Source: Glaciimonas sp. PAMC28666
Lineage (GTDB): Bacteria > Pseudomonadota > Gammaproteobacteria > Burkholderiales > Burkholderiaceae_D
Assembly: GCF_016917355.1 (NCBI RefSeq)
Contig: NZ_CP070304.1
Location: 2,728,001 to 2,792,000 of the forward strand
Length of the DNA: 64,000 bases
Direction of reading: 5' to 3'
The position numbers and the translations under genes are program-made. The notes under the pieces are model-generated. The model was not told the origin of the DNA, ran no database searches, and saw nothing but the letters and a program-made list of their open reading frames with translations. The first letter of the stretch is position 1, and every line of letters begins with the position of its first letter. This document shows positions 22,309 through 35,545 of this stretch, in pieces.

Positions 22309-23544
22309 ATGTCATTCAAGCGCATAAGTCTACCCGTTTCAGCCCGTATTTCAGCGCTAATTGTCGCCCTCAGCCTCGCAGCGTGTTCCACTTCTCCTCC
22401 ACTCAACTCGCCAACCTCACCGAAATCGCCTGAGAACAAGCTTCCGCCATCAGCTTACACCGGTCCTTTGCCGGATGTAAAAGTGCCTCCTGGCACACTG
22501 CGATTAAGCACATTTTCGGCGATACCGGGCTGGCGCAATGACGATTTACGTTTGGCGATGCCGGCGTTCCTGACGTCTTGCTCAACCATGGCGAGAAGAT
22601 CGGGCTGGACTGAGCCGTGCACGATTGCACGCGATCTCGATGTGACCAGCGAAAGTGGTGTGCGGTCATTTTTTGAGGCGTTTTTTACGCCATACCAGGT
22701 GATAAACGCCGACGGTAGCGACAACGGTCTGGTGACCGGCTACTACGAACCACTGTTGCGCGGGGCGCGCAAGCGCGGGGGTGTTTACCAAACACCTCTT
22801 TATCATGCGCCGGACGATTTACTCACCATAGATTTGGCAAATGTCTATCCCGAGTTAAAAGGATTGCGTTTGCGGGGACGGTTGGTAGGTAATAAGGTGG
22901 TGCCGTATCCGAACCGGGCCGAGCTGGACAAAACAGGTAGTCTTAGCGGCAAAGAAATCGTTTGGGTTGACGATCCGGTAGATGCATTTTTCCTGCAAGT
23001 CCAGGGTTCTGGACGTGTCCAGATGGCCGATGGTCAAATATTGCGGGTCGCTTACGCGGATCAAAATGGGTATCCCTATAAGTCGATCGGGCGTTACCTG
23101 ATCGATAAAGGTGAGCTAACCCTGGCGCAAGCCTCTGCTCAGGGTATTAAAGCCTGGTTGCTGGCGAATCCTTCCCGTCAACAGGAATTACTGAATTCCA
23201 ATCCGAGTTATGTCTTCTTCAAGGAGGAAAAAGTGCTGGATCCGAGCCAAGGGCCGAAAGGTGCGCAAGGGGTGCCGCTGACGGCGCAGCGTTCAATTGC
23301 GGTGGATCCTCACTTCATTCCCTTAGGCGTTCCCGTATTTTTGGCCACTACCCAACCAAATAGCGCTAAGCCGCTCCAGCAATTAGTGGTTGCTCAAGAT
23401 ACCGGCGGCGCGATCAAAGGCGCGGTGCGCGCAGATTATTTCTGGGGGTTTGGGAATGAAGCAGGAGAGAAAGCCGGAAAAATGAAGCAACGGGGCGCAA
23501 TGTGGGTACTGCTCCCGAAGCTGTCGGATATGGCTGGTCGCTAA
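22309..23544 (+). CDS. mltA: Membrane-bound lytic murein transglycosylase A
   Basis: 411 residues. MltA cuts peptidoglycan glycan strands from the outer membrane. A lipoprotein signal ends in LAAC with the lipidated Cys at residue 26. The MltA domain (TGYYEPLLRGARKRGGVYQTPLY, EIVWVDDPVDAFFLQVQGSG) is followed by the C-terminal 3D domain (DTGGAIKGAVRADYFWGFG) with the catalytic Asp region. It ends in a strong terminator. No good ribosome site precedes the ATG. Confidence 0.96.
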   Translation: MSFKRISLPVSARISALIVALSLAACSTSPPLNSPTSPKSPENKLPPSAYTGPLPDVKVPPGTLRLSTFSAIPGWRNDDLRLAMPAFLTSCSTMARRSGWTEPCTIARDLDVTSESGVRSFFEAFFTPYQVINADGSDNGLVTGYYEPLLRGARKRGGVYQTPLYHAPDDLLTIDLANVYPELKGLRLRGRLVGNKVVPYPNRAELDKTGSLSGKEIVWVDDPVDAFFLQVQGSGRVQMADGQILRVAYADQNGYPYKSIGRYLIDKGELTLAQASAQGIKAWLLANPSRQQELLNSNPSYVFFKEEKVLDPSQGPKGAQGVPLTAQRSIAVDPHFIPLGVPVFLATTQPNSAKPLQQLVVAQDTGGAIKGAVRADYFWGFGNEAGEKAGKMKQRGAMWVLLPKLSDMAGR

Positions 23545-23579
23545 TTTAGCGACGAAGTCTGATAACAATTCTTGCATCG

Positions 23580-23612
23580 AAGGTCGGCACAAGCTTGTGC
23601 CGACCTTTTTTT
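23580..23612 (+). terminator. Rho-independent terminator after mltA
   Basis: A perfect palindrome (AAGGTCGGCACAAG and its complement, 23580-23607) is followed by a T-run. It is strong in the plus direction. Confidence 0.9.
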
Positions 23613-23714
23613 GTGGATTTTCGCTATTTTTCGCTATATATATAAGGTCGTTCCGGCAGACCACCCTCATATATATAGATGTCATCGACAACCTGCGCTA
23701 TTTTCGGCCTGAAA

Positions 23715-24152
23715 TCAGCGTAGAACCAGCACCGGAATGGTGGAGTGGGCTAAAACCCTTTGGGTTTTGCTACCAAGAAATAATCGACTTAAACCACTTC
23801 TGCCGTGGGACGCCATAAATATAACGTCACAACCGTATTTTTCGGCGGCATTGATGATTTCTTCATCCGGATTGAATGCTTGTGCCGTAAGCACTTCGCA
23901 CTCGACGCCGGCGGCCTTGGCTGCATCGGCAACTTTTTGTACGTGTAGTTGGGCCAGTGCCAACATATTCTCTTCGTATGTGCCCGGATCTGCCGCCATC
24001 GTGCTCTCTGCCATCGGTGAAAACGGATAAGGTTCCGCGACCGATAAGCCAATCACCTTGCCATTGCCGAATTTTGCAAACTCAATGGCTGCGGCAATTG
24101 CCTTGTCTGATAGAACTGAGCCGTCTGTCGGTACCAAAATGGTTTTGAACAT
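23715..24152 (-). CDS. Universal stress protein (UspA family)
   Basis: 145 residues, single Usp domain. The N-terminus TILVPTDGSVLSDKAI and the C-terminal nucleotide-binding stretch SHGRSGLSRLFLGSKTQRVL are typical of ATP-binding Usp proteins. It is transcribed alone. The spacer to mltA contains TATATATA-rich sequence and no gene. It likely responds to stress or growth arrest; targets are unknown. Confidence 0.95.
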   Translation of the reverse strand: MFKTILVPTDGSVLSDKAIAAAIEFAKFGNGKVIGLSVAEPYPFSPMAESTMAADPGTYEENMLALAQLHVQKVADAAKAAGVECEVLTAQAFNPDEEIINAAEKYGCDVIFMASHGRSGLSRLFLGSKTQRVLAHSTIPVLVLR

Positions 24153-24380
24153 TGTGTCCCCTTTGTTAATAAAGAAAATGTAACACTTTTAAGATGTCGC
24201 AGTTGCAATAATACTTGTTAGGGCAAAGGTTGGACATGTTTGAGCCTGATAAATTCCGCATCTTATGAGGGCAGTTTTATTGCGGTCTTTAATCCGTGGC
24301 CCCTCAACCCTTTCGCCGCATCTGGTATCTTTAAGCCTACAATTAACTTTTACCCCAATCAGCAAAAAACTGGAGACAAC

Positions 24381-25157
24381 ATGTCATACGAAGCAATTTT
24401 GGTTGAAACGCAAGGAAAAGTCGGACTGATTCGGTTGAATCGCCCTAAAGCGTTGAACGCCTTGAATGATCAACTGATGATTGAGCTGGGGCAAGCCCTG
24501 AAAACGTTTGATGCTGATGACGCAATCGGCTGCATTATTATTACGGGCAGCGAAAAAGCATTCGCAGCAGGTGCCGATATCGGCGCAATGGCGGGTTACT
24601 CTTATATGGATGCTTATAAAGGCGATTACATTACCCGTAACTGGGAAGAGATACGTCGTGTTCGTAAGCCAGTGATTGCTGCGGTGGCCGGTTTCGCTTT
24701 AGGTGGCGGATGTGAATTGGCAATGATGTGCGATTTCATCATTGCGGCAGACAACGCAAAATTTGGTCAGCCCGAAATTAAACTAGGTGTCATTCCCGGT
24801 GCTGGCGGGACGCAGCGTTTGCCACGTGCGATATCAAAATCCAAAGCGATGGATATGTGTCTGACAGCGCGCATGATGGATGCGGTTGAGGCAGAGCGAG
24901 CAGGGTTAGTATCGCGGATTGTGCCTTTGGATCAGTTGATGGCAGAAACTTTGGCCGCAGCAACCGTCATTGCCAATATGTCACTGCCGGCAGTGATGAT
25001 GGTGAAAGAGTCGGTTAATCGGGCCTATGAAACCACCTTGACCGAGGGGGTGAATTTTGAGCGTAGACTGTTCCATAGCACCTTCGCGACAGAGGACCAG
25101 AAAGAGGGAATGCAGGCATTTTTAGAGAAGCGTCCGCCAGTTTTCAAAAATCTTTAA
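24381..25157 (+). CDS. Enoyl-CoA hydratase (crotonase family)
   Basis: 258 residues from the ATG with GGAG six bases upstream; the open frame extends 47 codons earlier without support. Catalytic glutamates are in [11 protein letters not shown] and [21 protein letters not shown], and the oxyanion loop is [12 protein letters not shown]. All residues needed for hydration of short-chain enoyl-CoA are present. It probably serves fatty acid beta-oxidation (EchA/PaaF-like). It lies just upstream of the rRNA operon leader. Confidence 0.93.
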   Translation: MSYEAILVETQGKVGLIRLNRPKALNALNDQLMIELGQALKTFDADDAIGCIIITGSEKAFAAGADIGAMAGYSYMDAYKGDYITRNWEEIRRVRKPVIAAVAGFALGGGCELAMMCDFIIAADNAKFGQPEIKLGVIPGAGGTQRLPRAISKSKAMDMCLTARMMDAVEAERAGLVSRIVPLDQLMAETLAAATVIANMSLPAVMMVKESVNRAYETTLTEGVNFERRLFHSTFATEDQKEGMQAFLEKRPPVFKNL

Positions 25158-25361
25158 AAATTGTTATAAAAGCGCTTGCCAGCTTAGAGATGTGTTGCTA
25201 TAGTTCGGCCTCTGTTGAAAACGACGCGAAATACACGAAACAGCGCAAGCGGTTTTGAGGGCGAAGTGGACGATGGAACGAGGTTGTAAAGTGGGGTGTT
25301 TTGAGTGGTAGAAGGAGTTGATTTGGTTTTAAATTGTTGAAAAAAATGATTTAAAAAGAAG

Positions 25362-25390
25362 TTGACGAAAAGCTCGAAACGCTACATAAT
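25362..25390 (+). promoter_or_regulatory. rRNA operon promoter
   Basis: TTGACG and CATAAT are separated by 17 bases, about 290 bases before 16S, with A-rich sequence (UP-element-like) just upstream. The long leader from here to 25678 is otherwise gene-free. Confidence 0.7.
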
Positions 25391-25467
25391 CTCATCTCTC
25401 TGCTGCTGACAAACAAAACGATTTGTTGGTGCTGCGAACACTACGGTGTGACGCAAAACAGAGACAG

Positions 25468-25480
25468 TTCTTTAACAATT
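25468..25480 (+). promoter_or_regulatory. boxA-like antitermination site in the rrn leader
   Basis: GTTCTTTAACAAT matches the NusB/S10-binding boxA consensus. A second copy stands in the 16S-23S spacer. Confidence 0.7.
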
Positions 25481-25678
25481 AACAGCCGATAAGTGTGGGC
25501 GTTTAATGAAAGTGCAGCGTTAATTGCTTCGGTGATTTGCGTATAACTTAAAACATTAAATGTTCACAAAAGAAGAAAAATAGGATATTTCGCAGAGTCA
25601 AATCTGAGAAGTAGCCTGTCAGTATTTTGAGTGAGCGATAGCAGCGATGCTAGGCAGCAATGCCACAAAACAGAGATT

Positions 25679-27214
<1,536 letters not shown>

Positions 27215-27301
27215 GAGTTTGCACGGACATTAAGCGTCCACACTTATCGGTGTGTTAGTTAGAAGAAGAACAGTCATCATTAGGTAGGTGCTAATCAGGA
27301 C

Positions 27302-27378
27302 GGGTCTGTAGCTCAGTTGGTTAGAGCACCGTGTTGATAACGCGGGGGTCGTTGGTTCGAGCCCAACCAGACCCACCA
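27302..27378 (+). tRNA. tRNA-Ile (GAT)
   Basis: 77 bases with encoded CCA. The acceptor GGGTCTG pairs with CAGACCC, and the anticodon loop TTGATAA gives GAT. It sits in the 16S-23S spacer as usual. Confidence 0.98.
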
Positions 27379-27399
27379 CGTGATAGATGTACGATTTAT

Positions 27400-27475
27400 G
27401 GGGGCTTAGCTCAGCTGGGAGAGCACCTGCTTTGCAAGCAGGGGGTCATCGGTTCGATCCCGTTAGCCTCCACCA
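27400..27475 (+). tRNA. tRNA-Ala (TGC)
   Basis: 76 bases with encoded CCA. The acceptor GGGGGCT pairs with AGCCTCC (one G-T pair), and the anticodon loop TTTGCAA gives TGC. It is the second spacer tRNA of the rRNA operon. Confidence 0.98.
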
Positions 27476-27610
27476 TATTTACGTTTGACCCGGCACAACG
27501 CAGGGGCAATCAGTAGAAGTAAAAATCAAACCTAAGTCAGTATTTCATGCGCGTTATAGGGTGAAATAAAAAGGGATTTAGGTTTGATCTTTAGACGATC
27601 ATTGGCTGTT

Positions 27611-27626
27611 TGTTCTTTAACAATTT
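27611..27626 (+). promoter_or_regulatory. boxA-like site in the 16S-23S spacer
   Basis: TGTTCTTTAACAATTT repeats the leader boxA and is expected to keep the antitermination complex working into 23S. The rest of the spacer (27476-27847) shows no gene. Confidence 0.65.
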
Positions 27627-27847
27627 AGAAGAAGTAAAGAATTCGTCCGCAGTGCGACAGCATTGTGGATGGGTATGATTGTATCAAATCAAAAAAGTAT
27701 TAAAGAGTTCTCAAAAGAGTCTGCGCTAGTAATAGTTGCAGACAAATGCGAAAACACTTTGGATACGGCAAACGCTAAAGTAATACTCATAAGTAATAAT
27801 ACTATGACCGGTTTTTAAGCGTGAACGCGTTTAGAAGCTAACGTTAT

Positions 27848-30729
<2,882 letters not shown>

Positions 30730-30900
30730 CCTTAGCAGGTTGTGGGTAAGCTAATGAGATATGTGTTTGCCTGAAAAGTGCAATCATACCCAGTGCGGTG
30801 CCGACATACCCTTGTCAGCATCGCACAAGAAACAAGACCTTTACTTCTTCTAGATTGCGTTGTTTGTTGCCCTATTGGGAACAAATGACACTACAGTTTA

Positions 30901-31015
30901 TGCCTGATGACCATAGCGAGTTGGTACCACCCCTTCCCATCCCGAACAGGACCGTGAAACGACTTTGCGCCGATGATAGTGCTGCAACCAGTGTGAAAGT
31001 AGGTCATCGTCAGGC
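30901..31015 (+). rRNA. 5S ribosomal RNA
   Basis: About 115 bases. TGCCTGA at the start pairs with TCAGGC at the end. The conserved loop CCATCCCGAACAG is present. It completes a standard 16S-Ile-Ala-23S-5S operon. Confidence 0.97.
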
Positions 31016-31024
31016 TCTTATTAG

Positions 31025-31057
31025 AAAACCCTCTCCGAGAAATCGGGGAGGGTTTTT
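31025..31057 (+). terminator. rRNA operon terminator
   Basis: ACCCTCTCCGA and TCGGGGAGGGT form an 11-bp stem with one G-T pair around a GAAA loop, followed by five T. Confidence 0.92.
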
Positions 31058-31670
31058 GCTTGGTGGAATCGATTTAGCACTTATCTTGCAGCACGGCACG
31101 GCACAGCACAGCACGGCACAGCACGGCACAGCACAGCACCCGCCAGCACAGCACAGCATCTTCCAGCACCGCACCCTCCAGCACAGCATGCCTCAGAACA
31201 CTACCCATCTCCGGCGGATCGGAATATCGCACAGCACTCGATCAATTAAGATACGCTATTTAGGTCCCATCGCTGATACCTACAGCATTCTGAAACGCGT
31301 GGTCAAGTGGTTAGCTCTCCAGGACACCTAACCAGATTTCATAGTGGCTTTCCTGCGTTTAGTTCTGGTCACTGAATGAGCGAACATATAACAAAAATAG
31401 AGAACAAATGCACTGAGGCAATGTAAGTTAAGTAATTTCCGCATATTAGGTCATACAAGAGCGTGGATGAGTACATACAAAATTTTAAGATTTGCATCGC
31501 GATCCAAAAAAATGGCCACAATCGTCAGCTGGATATTTGTCCCGATCCCATGTGCAAAGTCTCAGCATGTCCACAATGCACCAAAACCCGCAAACAAGCA
31601 CACAACTACTGGGTTTTTAACCAGTTGTCCTGTATGATTTCAGCTACATTAAGCCTAAGGTGCTACTAAG
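31058..31670 (+). other. Gene-free stretch between the rRNA operon and ruvA
   Basis: About 610 bases hold a short tandem repeat (31089-31139) and related GCAC-rich sequence up to about 31195. A 68-codon frame at 31463 has no recognisable domain or ribosome site and is not called. The ruvA promoter presumably lies near the end. I see nothing else. Confidence 0.55.
31089..31139. repeat. 5-bp tandem repeat (CAGCA/CGGCA)
   Basis: Ten consecutive five-base units alternate irregularly between CAGCA and CGGCA. Degenerate copies continue for another ~55 bases. It lies just after the rRNA terminator. No function is apparent. Confidence 0.9.
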
Positions 31671-32249
31671 ATGATAGGTCGACTCTCCGGGATGTTGCTC
31701 GAAAAAAATCCGCCGCAACTGCTCGTTGATTGCAACGGGGTGGGTTATGAGGTCGCAGTGCCGATGAGCACCTTTTATAATCTTCCCGCCATAGGGGAGC
31801 GCGTCATCTTGCTAACGCATCTGGCGATACGTGAAGATGCGCATGTCCTGTTTGGCTTCGGCAGCGCGGAAGAACGCAACGTATTCAAGCAGTTAATCAA
31901 AATTAGCGGCGTCGGCGCGCGGATGGCTCTTTCGATTCTGTCCGGAATGTCTGTACACGACTTAGCCCAGGCGATTACTCTGCAAGAGGCTGGACGCCTG
32001 ACCAAAGTACCGGGCATTGGTAAAAAAACCGCCGAGCGGTTATTGCTGGAACTAAAAGGCAAACTCGGTGCTGATATCGGCGCCGTCGGCGGCCATCCGG
32101 TTAGTGTCGTGACAGGCGATATTTTGAATGCGTTAGTCGCGTTAGGCTATTCGGACAAAGAGGCTTTGTTGGCTTTGAAGCAAATTCCGGATGACGTCAC
32201 TGTATCTGACGGCATCAAATTAGCCTTAAAAGCGCTATCGAAGTTGTAA
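31671..32249 (+). CDS. ruvA: Holliday junction branch migration protein RuvA
   Basis: 192 residues, full length. The tetrameric RuvA binds four-way junctions and loads RuvB. The N-terminal OB fold starts [20 protein letters not shown]. Two helix-hairpin-helix motifs are [13 protein letters not shown] and [17 protein letters not shown]. The C-terminal RuvB-binding domain ends LALKALSKL. ruvB follows after 138 bases on the same strand; ruvC is not in the window. Confidence 0.98.
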   Translation: MIGRLSGMLLEKNPPQLLVDCNGVGYEVAVPMSTFYNLPAIGERVILLTHLAIREDAHVLFGFGSAEERNVFKQLIKISGVGARMALSILSGMSVHDLAQAITLQEAGRLTKVPGIGKKTAERLLLELKGKLGADIGAVGGHPVSVVTGDILNALVALGYSDKEALLALKQIPDDVTVSDGIKLALKALSKL

Positions 32250-32387
32250 AGTGCCGGAATGAGGTCAAAAATGTATGGTTTTCCACCTTTGTCAGGCGGC
32301 GCAGCAAAGGTTTCTCATCGTTCCTTATAATTCCAATTCGGCTGTACTAACTGTATCTAAACCTTTCAGTCCGGCTACAATTCGCCT

Positions 32388-33440
32388 ATGAGCATTCAAA
32401 CCGACGATTTTACCGAGCAGCGAATTATCGCAGCGACGCCGGCCTCTCCAAATGAAGAGGCCATCGAGCGTGCGCTGCGACCGAAGCATCTGGATGAATA
32501 TGTAGGCCAGCAAAAAATTCGTGAGCAGCTGGAAATTTTTATTACTGCAGCGCGTCAGCGTAAAGAGGCATTGGATCACACGCTTCTGTTCGGTCCGCCC
32601 GGGCTTGGTAAAACGACCCTCGCTCACATCATCGCCCGCGAAATGGGGGTAAATTTACGTCAAACCTCAGGCCCGGTGCTTGAACGCGCAGGTGATCTGG
32701 CAGCGTTGCTGACCAACCTTGAAGCGAACGACGTTCTCTTTATCGATGAAATTCATCGGCTTTCACCGGTGGTTGAAGAGATTCTTTATCCTGCTCTCGA
32801 AGATTATCAAATTGATATTATGATCGGAGAAGGTCCGGCTGCGCGCTCAGTCCGCCTGGACTTGCAGCCGTTTACGCTCGTCGGGGCAACTACGCGGGCC
32901 GGCATGCTGACGAACCCATTACGCGATCGGTTTGGGATTGTTGCGAGGCTGGAATTTTATACGCCGGAAGAATTAACCAAGATCGTCACACGGAGTTCGG
33001 CTTTACTTAACGCACCGATAATTGGAGACGGCGCGTTTGAAATTGCTAAGCGCAGTCGCGGCACGCCACGTATTGCTAACCGCTTGCTACGGCGTGTTCG
33101 CGATTATGCAGAGGTGAAGGGTAACGGTGAAATCACCAAGGCCATCGCCGATGCAGCATTAGTCATGTTGGACGTTGATCCTGTAGGTTTCGATGTGATG
33201 GACCGGAAACTGCTCGAAGCGGTACTTTTTAAATTTGGCGGCGGTCCTGTCGGGCTGGATAATTTGGCAGCTGCAATCGGGGAGGAACGTGACACCATTG
33301 AAGACGTGCTGGAACCCTATTTGATACAGCAAGGATTTCTGCAGCGAACCCCGAGAGGTCGGATTGCTACGCCCGCCGCCTACGCCCACTTCGGTGTAAG
33401 CGCGCCAAAGACTGGTCCCAACGGCGAGTTGTGGGGATAA
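32388..33440 (+). CDS. ruvB: Holliday junction helicase RuvB
   Basis: 350 residues, full length. AAA+ motor that drives branch migration with RuvA. Walker [12 protein letters not shown], Walker [11 protein letters not shown], sensor region [12 protein letters not shown], the arginine finger in LRDRFG, and the C-terminal winged helix ([26 protein letters not shown], then [12 protein letters not shown]). No defect seen. Confidence 0.99.
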   Translation: MSIQTDDFTEQRIIAATPASPNEEAIERALRPKHLDEYVGQQKIREQLEIFITAARQRKEALDHTLLFGPPGLGKTTLAHIIAREMGVNLRQTSGPVLERAGDLAALLTNLEANDVLFIDEIHRLSPVVEEILYPALEDYQIDIMIGEGPAARSVRLDLQPFTLVGATTRAGMLTNPLRDRFGIVARLEFYTPEELTKIVTRSSALLNAPIIGDGAFEIAKRSRGTPRIANRLLRRVRDYAEVKGNGEITKAIADAALVMLDVDPVGFDVMDRKLLEAVLFKFGGGPVGLDNLAAAIGEERDTIEDVLEPYLIQQGFLQRTPRGRIATPAAYAHFGVSAPKTGPNGELWG

Positions 33441-33514
33441 ATGGATGATCTCAAGATTGCAGGTGCAAAATTAACCAGCACCTAAATCAAGACGTTATTG
33501 CATCACCTATATCA

Positions 33515-33967
33515 ACGTTTCAGATATGGATTGATGCCGACGCCTGTCCCAATGTCGTCAAGGAAATATTATTCCGGGTCGCAGATCGACGTCAAATTGT
33601 GATTACGCTTGTTGCTAATAAGTTGTTGCGCGTCCCACCGTCCCGCTTTATCAAAGCGATTCAGGTGCCGGCCCATTTTGATGCTGCCGATCAAGAAATA
33701 GTGCGTTTGTTAAGTCCCGGAGACCTGGTGATTACGGCAGACATTCCGCTGGCCGCCGAAGTACTCGCGGGTGGTGGCGATGCACTTAATCCTCGGGGCG
33801 AGTTCTATACGCGCGACAATATCCAGCAGAGTTTGATGATGCGAAAAATGTTGGAGGAGTTGCGCGAGTCGGGTGTCGATACCGGCGGTCCGGCAACTTT
33901 TAGCCAGAATGATCGACATAGTTTTGCTGCGCAGCTAGATCGATATCTACAAAAATCCCGCGTTTGA
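33515..33967 (+). CDS. YaiI/DUF188 family protein without a canonical start codon
   Basis: The family N-terminus is clearly encoded from 33521 ([19 protein letters not shown]), followed by the expected body ([48 protein letters not shown]). No ATG, GTG, TTG or CTG precedes it in frame back to the stop at 33446; the first usable codon is GTG at 33599, which would delete the conserved DADAC segment. ACG at 33515 is in the position where homologues have ATG, so it is used here as a provisional start. The gene may use a rare start or may have lost its start. The function of the family is unknown (possible nuclease-like fold). Confidence 0.65.
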   Translation, partial: TFQIWIDADACPNVVKEILFRVADRRQIVITLVANKLLRVPPSRFIKAIQVPAHFDAADQEIVRLLSPGDLVITADIPLAAEVLAGGGDALNPRGEFYTRDNIQQSLMMRKMLEELRESGVDTGGPATFSQNDRHSFAAQLDRYLQKSRV

Positions 33968-34037
33968 TAAGAAGCTTGTGTAAAAATTAAACGTCACTGA
34001 CAATGTCATAGTCTTCACCAATTAGTGTAAGCGAACC

Positions 34038-34880
34038 ATGCTCATGTCCACCAAAGTCAATCGGTACGCACATCAACTTATCGACGCACGCGCTAGCGCG
34101 CGATTACTACCCCCCTTATCAAATGGCGAGGAATTATTGGTCGTTGACGGATATGACATATCGAAGCGTATCCTGGATGCCAGCATCGATCGTGGAGAGG
34201 TTCCTACAGGACGTAAATTGGGCTTCACGAATCGAACGTTATGGTCGAAATATGGCGTAAATCGTCCGATTGAGTCCCTGATGTGGGCGCATATTTTCGA
34301 TAGTACGGTGCGTTTTGCTGAGGATAATCGCGGAATTCAAAGTCTTGAAGGGGCGGTGCAACCCCGAATCGAGCCTGAGATCGTCTTCAAGTTAGCAACT
34401 ACTCCGGATCCCGATGCGAGTCTCAATGATCTGGCCGATTGCATCGAATGGATGGCACACGCGTTTGAGATAGTGGTGTGCCCGTTTCCGGACTGGAAAT
34501 TTGAGGCTGCGGATGCGATCGCGGCTTTTGGCTTGCACGGCACATTGATTATCGGTGAGCCGCACGTTTTGTCGACCGCAACGAGGCGCAATCTGGGTGA
34601 CATTTTAGCCAATGCCAGCGTTTCTTTATCCTGTTGCACAGAAGCGTCGGTGACGCTATGCGGTGCAGGCTTCGGCAGTGACGTACTCGACAGTCCGCTG
34701 CATGCGTTGTGGCATTTGCATCAGTTACTCAAAACCCAGCCCCAGTTTGCTCCTCTTTCAGCTGGCGAGATCATTACGACGGGTACCTGGACCGATGCCT
34801 ATCCGGTACAACGCGGCCAAACATGGGTGACAGCGTTTTCGGGAGTCGCGTTGCCGGGATTAACCCTATCTTTCACATAG
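34038..34880 (+). CDS. 2-keto-4-pentenoate hydratase / oxaloacetate decarboxylase family protein
   Basis: 280 residues. Related to MhpD-type hydratases of the fumarylacetoacetate hydrolase superfamily: GRKLGFTNRTLWSKYGVNRPIESLMWAHIFD, the metal-binding PRIEPEIVFKL and the C-terminal GEIITTGTWTDAYPVQRGQ are recognisable. The substrate cannot be told; no aromatic catabolism genes are adjacent. Start at 34038 or at the ATG two codons later. Confidence 0.85.
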   Translation: MLMSTKVNRYAHQLIDARASARLLPPLSNGEELLVVDGYDISKRILDASIDRGEVPTGRKLGFTNRTLWSKYGVNRPIESLMWAHIFDSTVRFAEDNRGIQSLEGAVQPRIEPEIVFKLATTPDPDASLNDLADCIEWMAHAFEIVVCPFPDWKFEAADAIAAFGLHGTLIIGEPHVLSTATRRNLGDILANASVSLSCCTEASVTLCGAGFGSDVLDSPLHALWHLHQLLKTQPQFAPLSAGEIITTGTWTDAYPVQRGQTWVTAFSGVALPGLTLSFT

Positions 34881-34922
34881 ACGAAGAAGCACCATTCGTC
34901 GTTCGTAACATCATATGTGAAT

Positions 34923-34961
34923 AAAAAAATGCCGTGCAATACTCCGTTGCGCGGCATTTCT
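34923..34961. terminator. Bidirectional terminator between the hydratase and DUF2147 genes
   Basis: AAATGCCGTGCAA and TTGCGCGGCATTT (34927-34939 / 34947-34959) form a 13-bp stem with one wobble pair. An A-run precedes it, so it best serves the convergent minus-strand gene. Confidence 0.8.
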
Positions 34962-34996
34962 TTGATGCGAATACAGACTTACCAAGCACCCCATTT

Positions 34997-35443
34997 TTAC
35001 TCTTCGCGAATCCAGGTCTGGGTTCGCCCAAGCAGGGGTACTCCGATATATCCACGTACATTCAGCTTTTTGCCATCATCAATAAGCGTCATTTTGCTTT
35101 TATATACTTTGCCATTGGCCGGGTCCAAAATGGTGCCGCCGCTGTAATCAGGTCCGTCCGCTTTCATGCCTTGCAACATCGTTAAGCCAACGATGGGCTT
35201 ATCCTTGTTATCGCCTTCACATTTAATACACTTCGGATTAAGCTCTTCATTCGGTTGGCGGAAAAGTTTTTCGATCTTTCCAGACAATTCGCCGCCCGAA
35301 TCGGTTATTCGAATTAAGGCTGATGGCTTGCCGGACGTGTCATCGATCGTTTTCCATAGTCCGACCGGCGACGTGGTTTGGGCAACGGCGCTGATTGTGA
35401 GAAGCAAGCCGGCCGCGAGGATGCTAACTGAATTTTTTTTCAT
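34997..35443 (-). CDS. DUF2147 family secreted protein
   Basis: 148 residues. A cleavable signal peptide covers about residues 1-21 (MKKNSVSILAAGLLLTISAV, then AQ). The mature part fits DUF2147: SPVGLWKTIDDTSGKPSALIRI, a CIKCEG motif, the segment GLTMLQGMK, GGTILDPANGKVYKSKM, and the end RGYIGVPLLGRTQTWIR. Probably periplasmic; the family has no settled function. AGGGAGA lies seven bases before the ATG. Confidence 0.93.
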   Translation of the reverse strand: MKKNSVSILAAGLLLTISAVAQTTSPVGLWKTIDDTSGKPSALIRITDSGGELSGKIEKLFRQPNEELNPKCIKCEGDNKDKPIVGLTMLQGMKADGPDYSGGTILDPANGKVYKSKMTLIDDGKKLNVRGYIGVPLLGRTQTWIREE

Positions 35444-35545
35444 GCATGTCTCCCTTATTTTTTTGTTGTGCGTAAGCGGAATGGTCTACTTACGCACAAT
35501 GATTATTTACAGGGTGTTCTAATGCAACCAACCTTGTGAGCCGTT

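Noticed and set aside
30798-31331. 177-codon frame spanning 5S rRNA and its terminator
   Set aside because: It runs through the 5S gene, the terminator and the CRGCA repeat; the length comes from the repeat and not from selection.
31463-31669. 68-codon frame with several cysteines before ruvA
   Set aside because: No ribosome site, no recognisable domain, and cysteine spacing not convincing as a zinc site.
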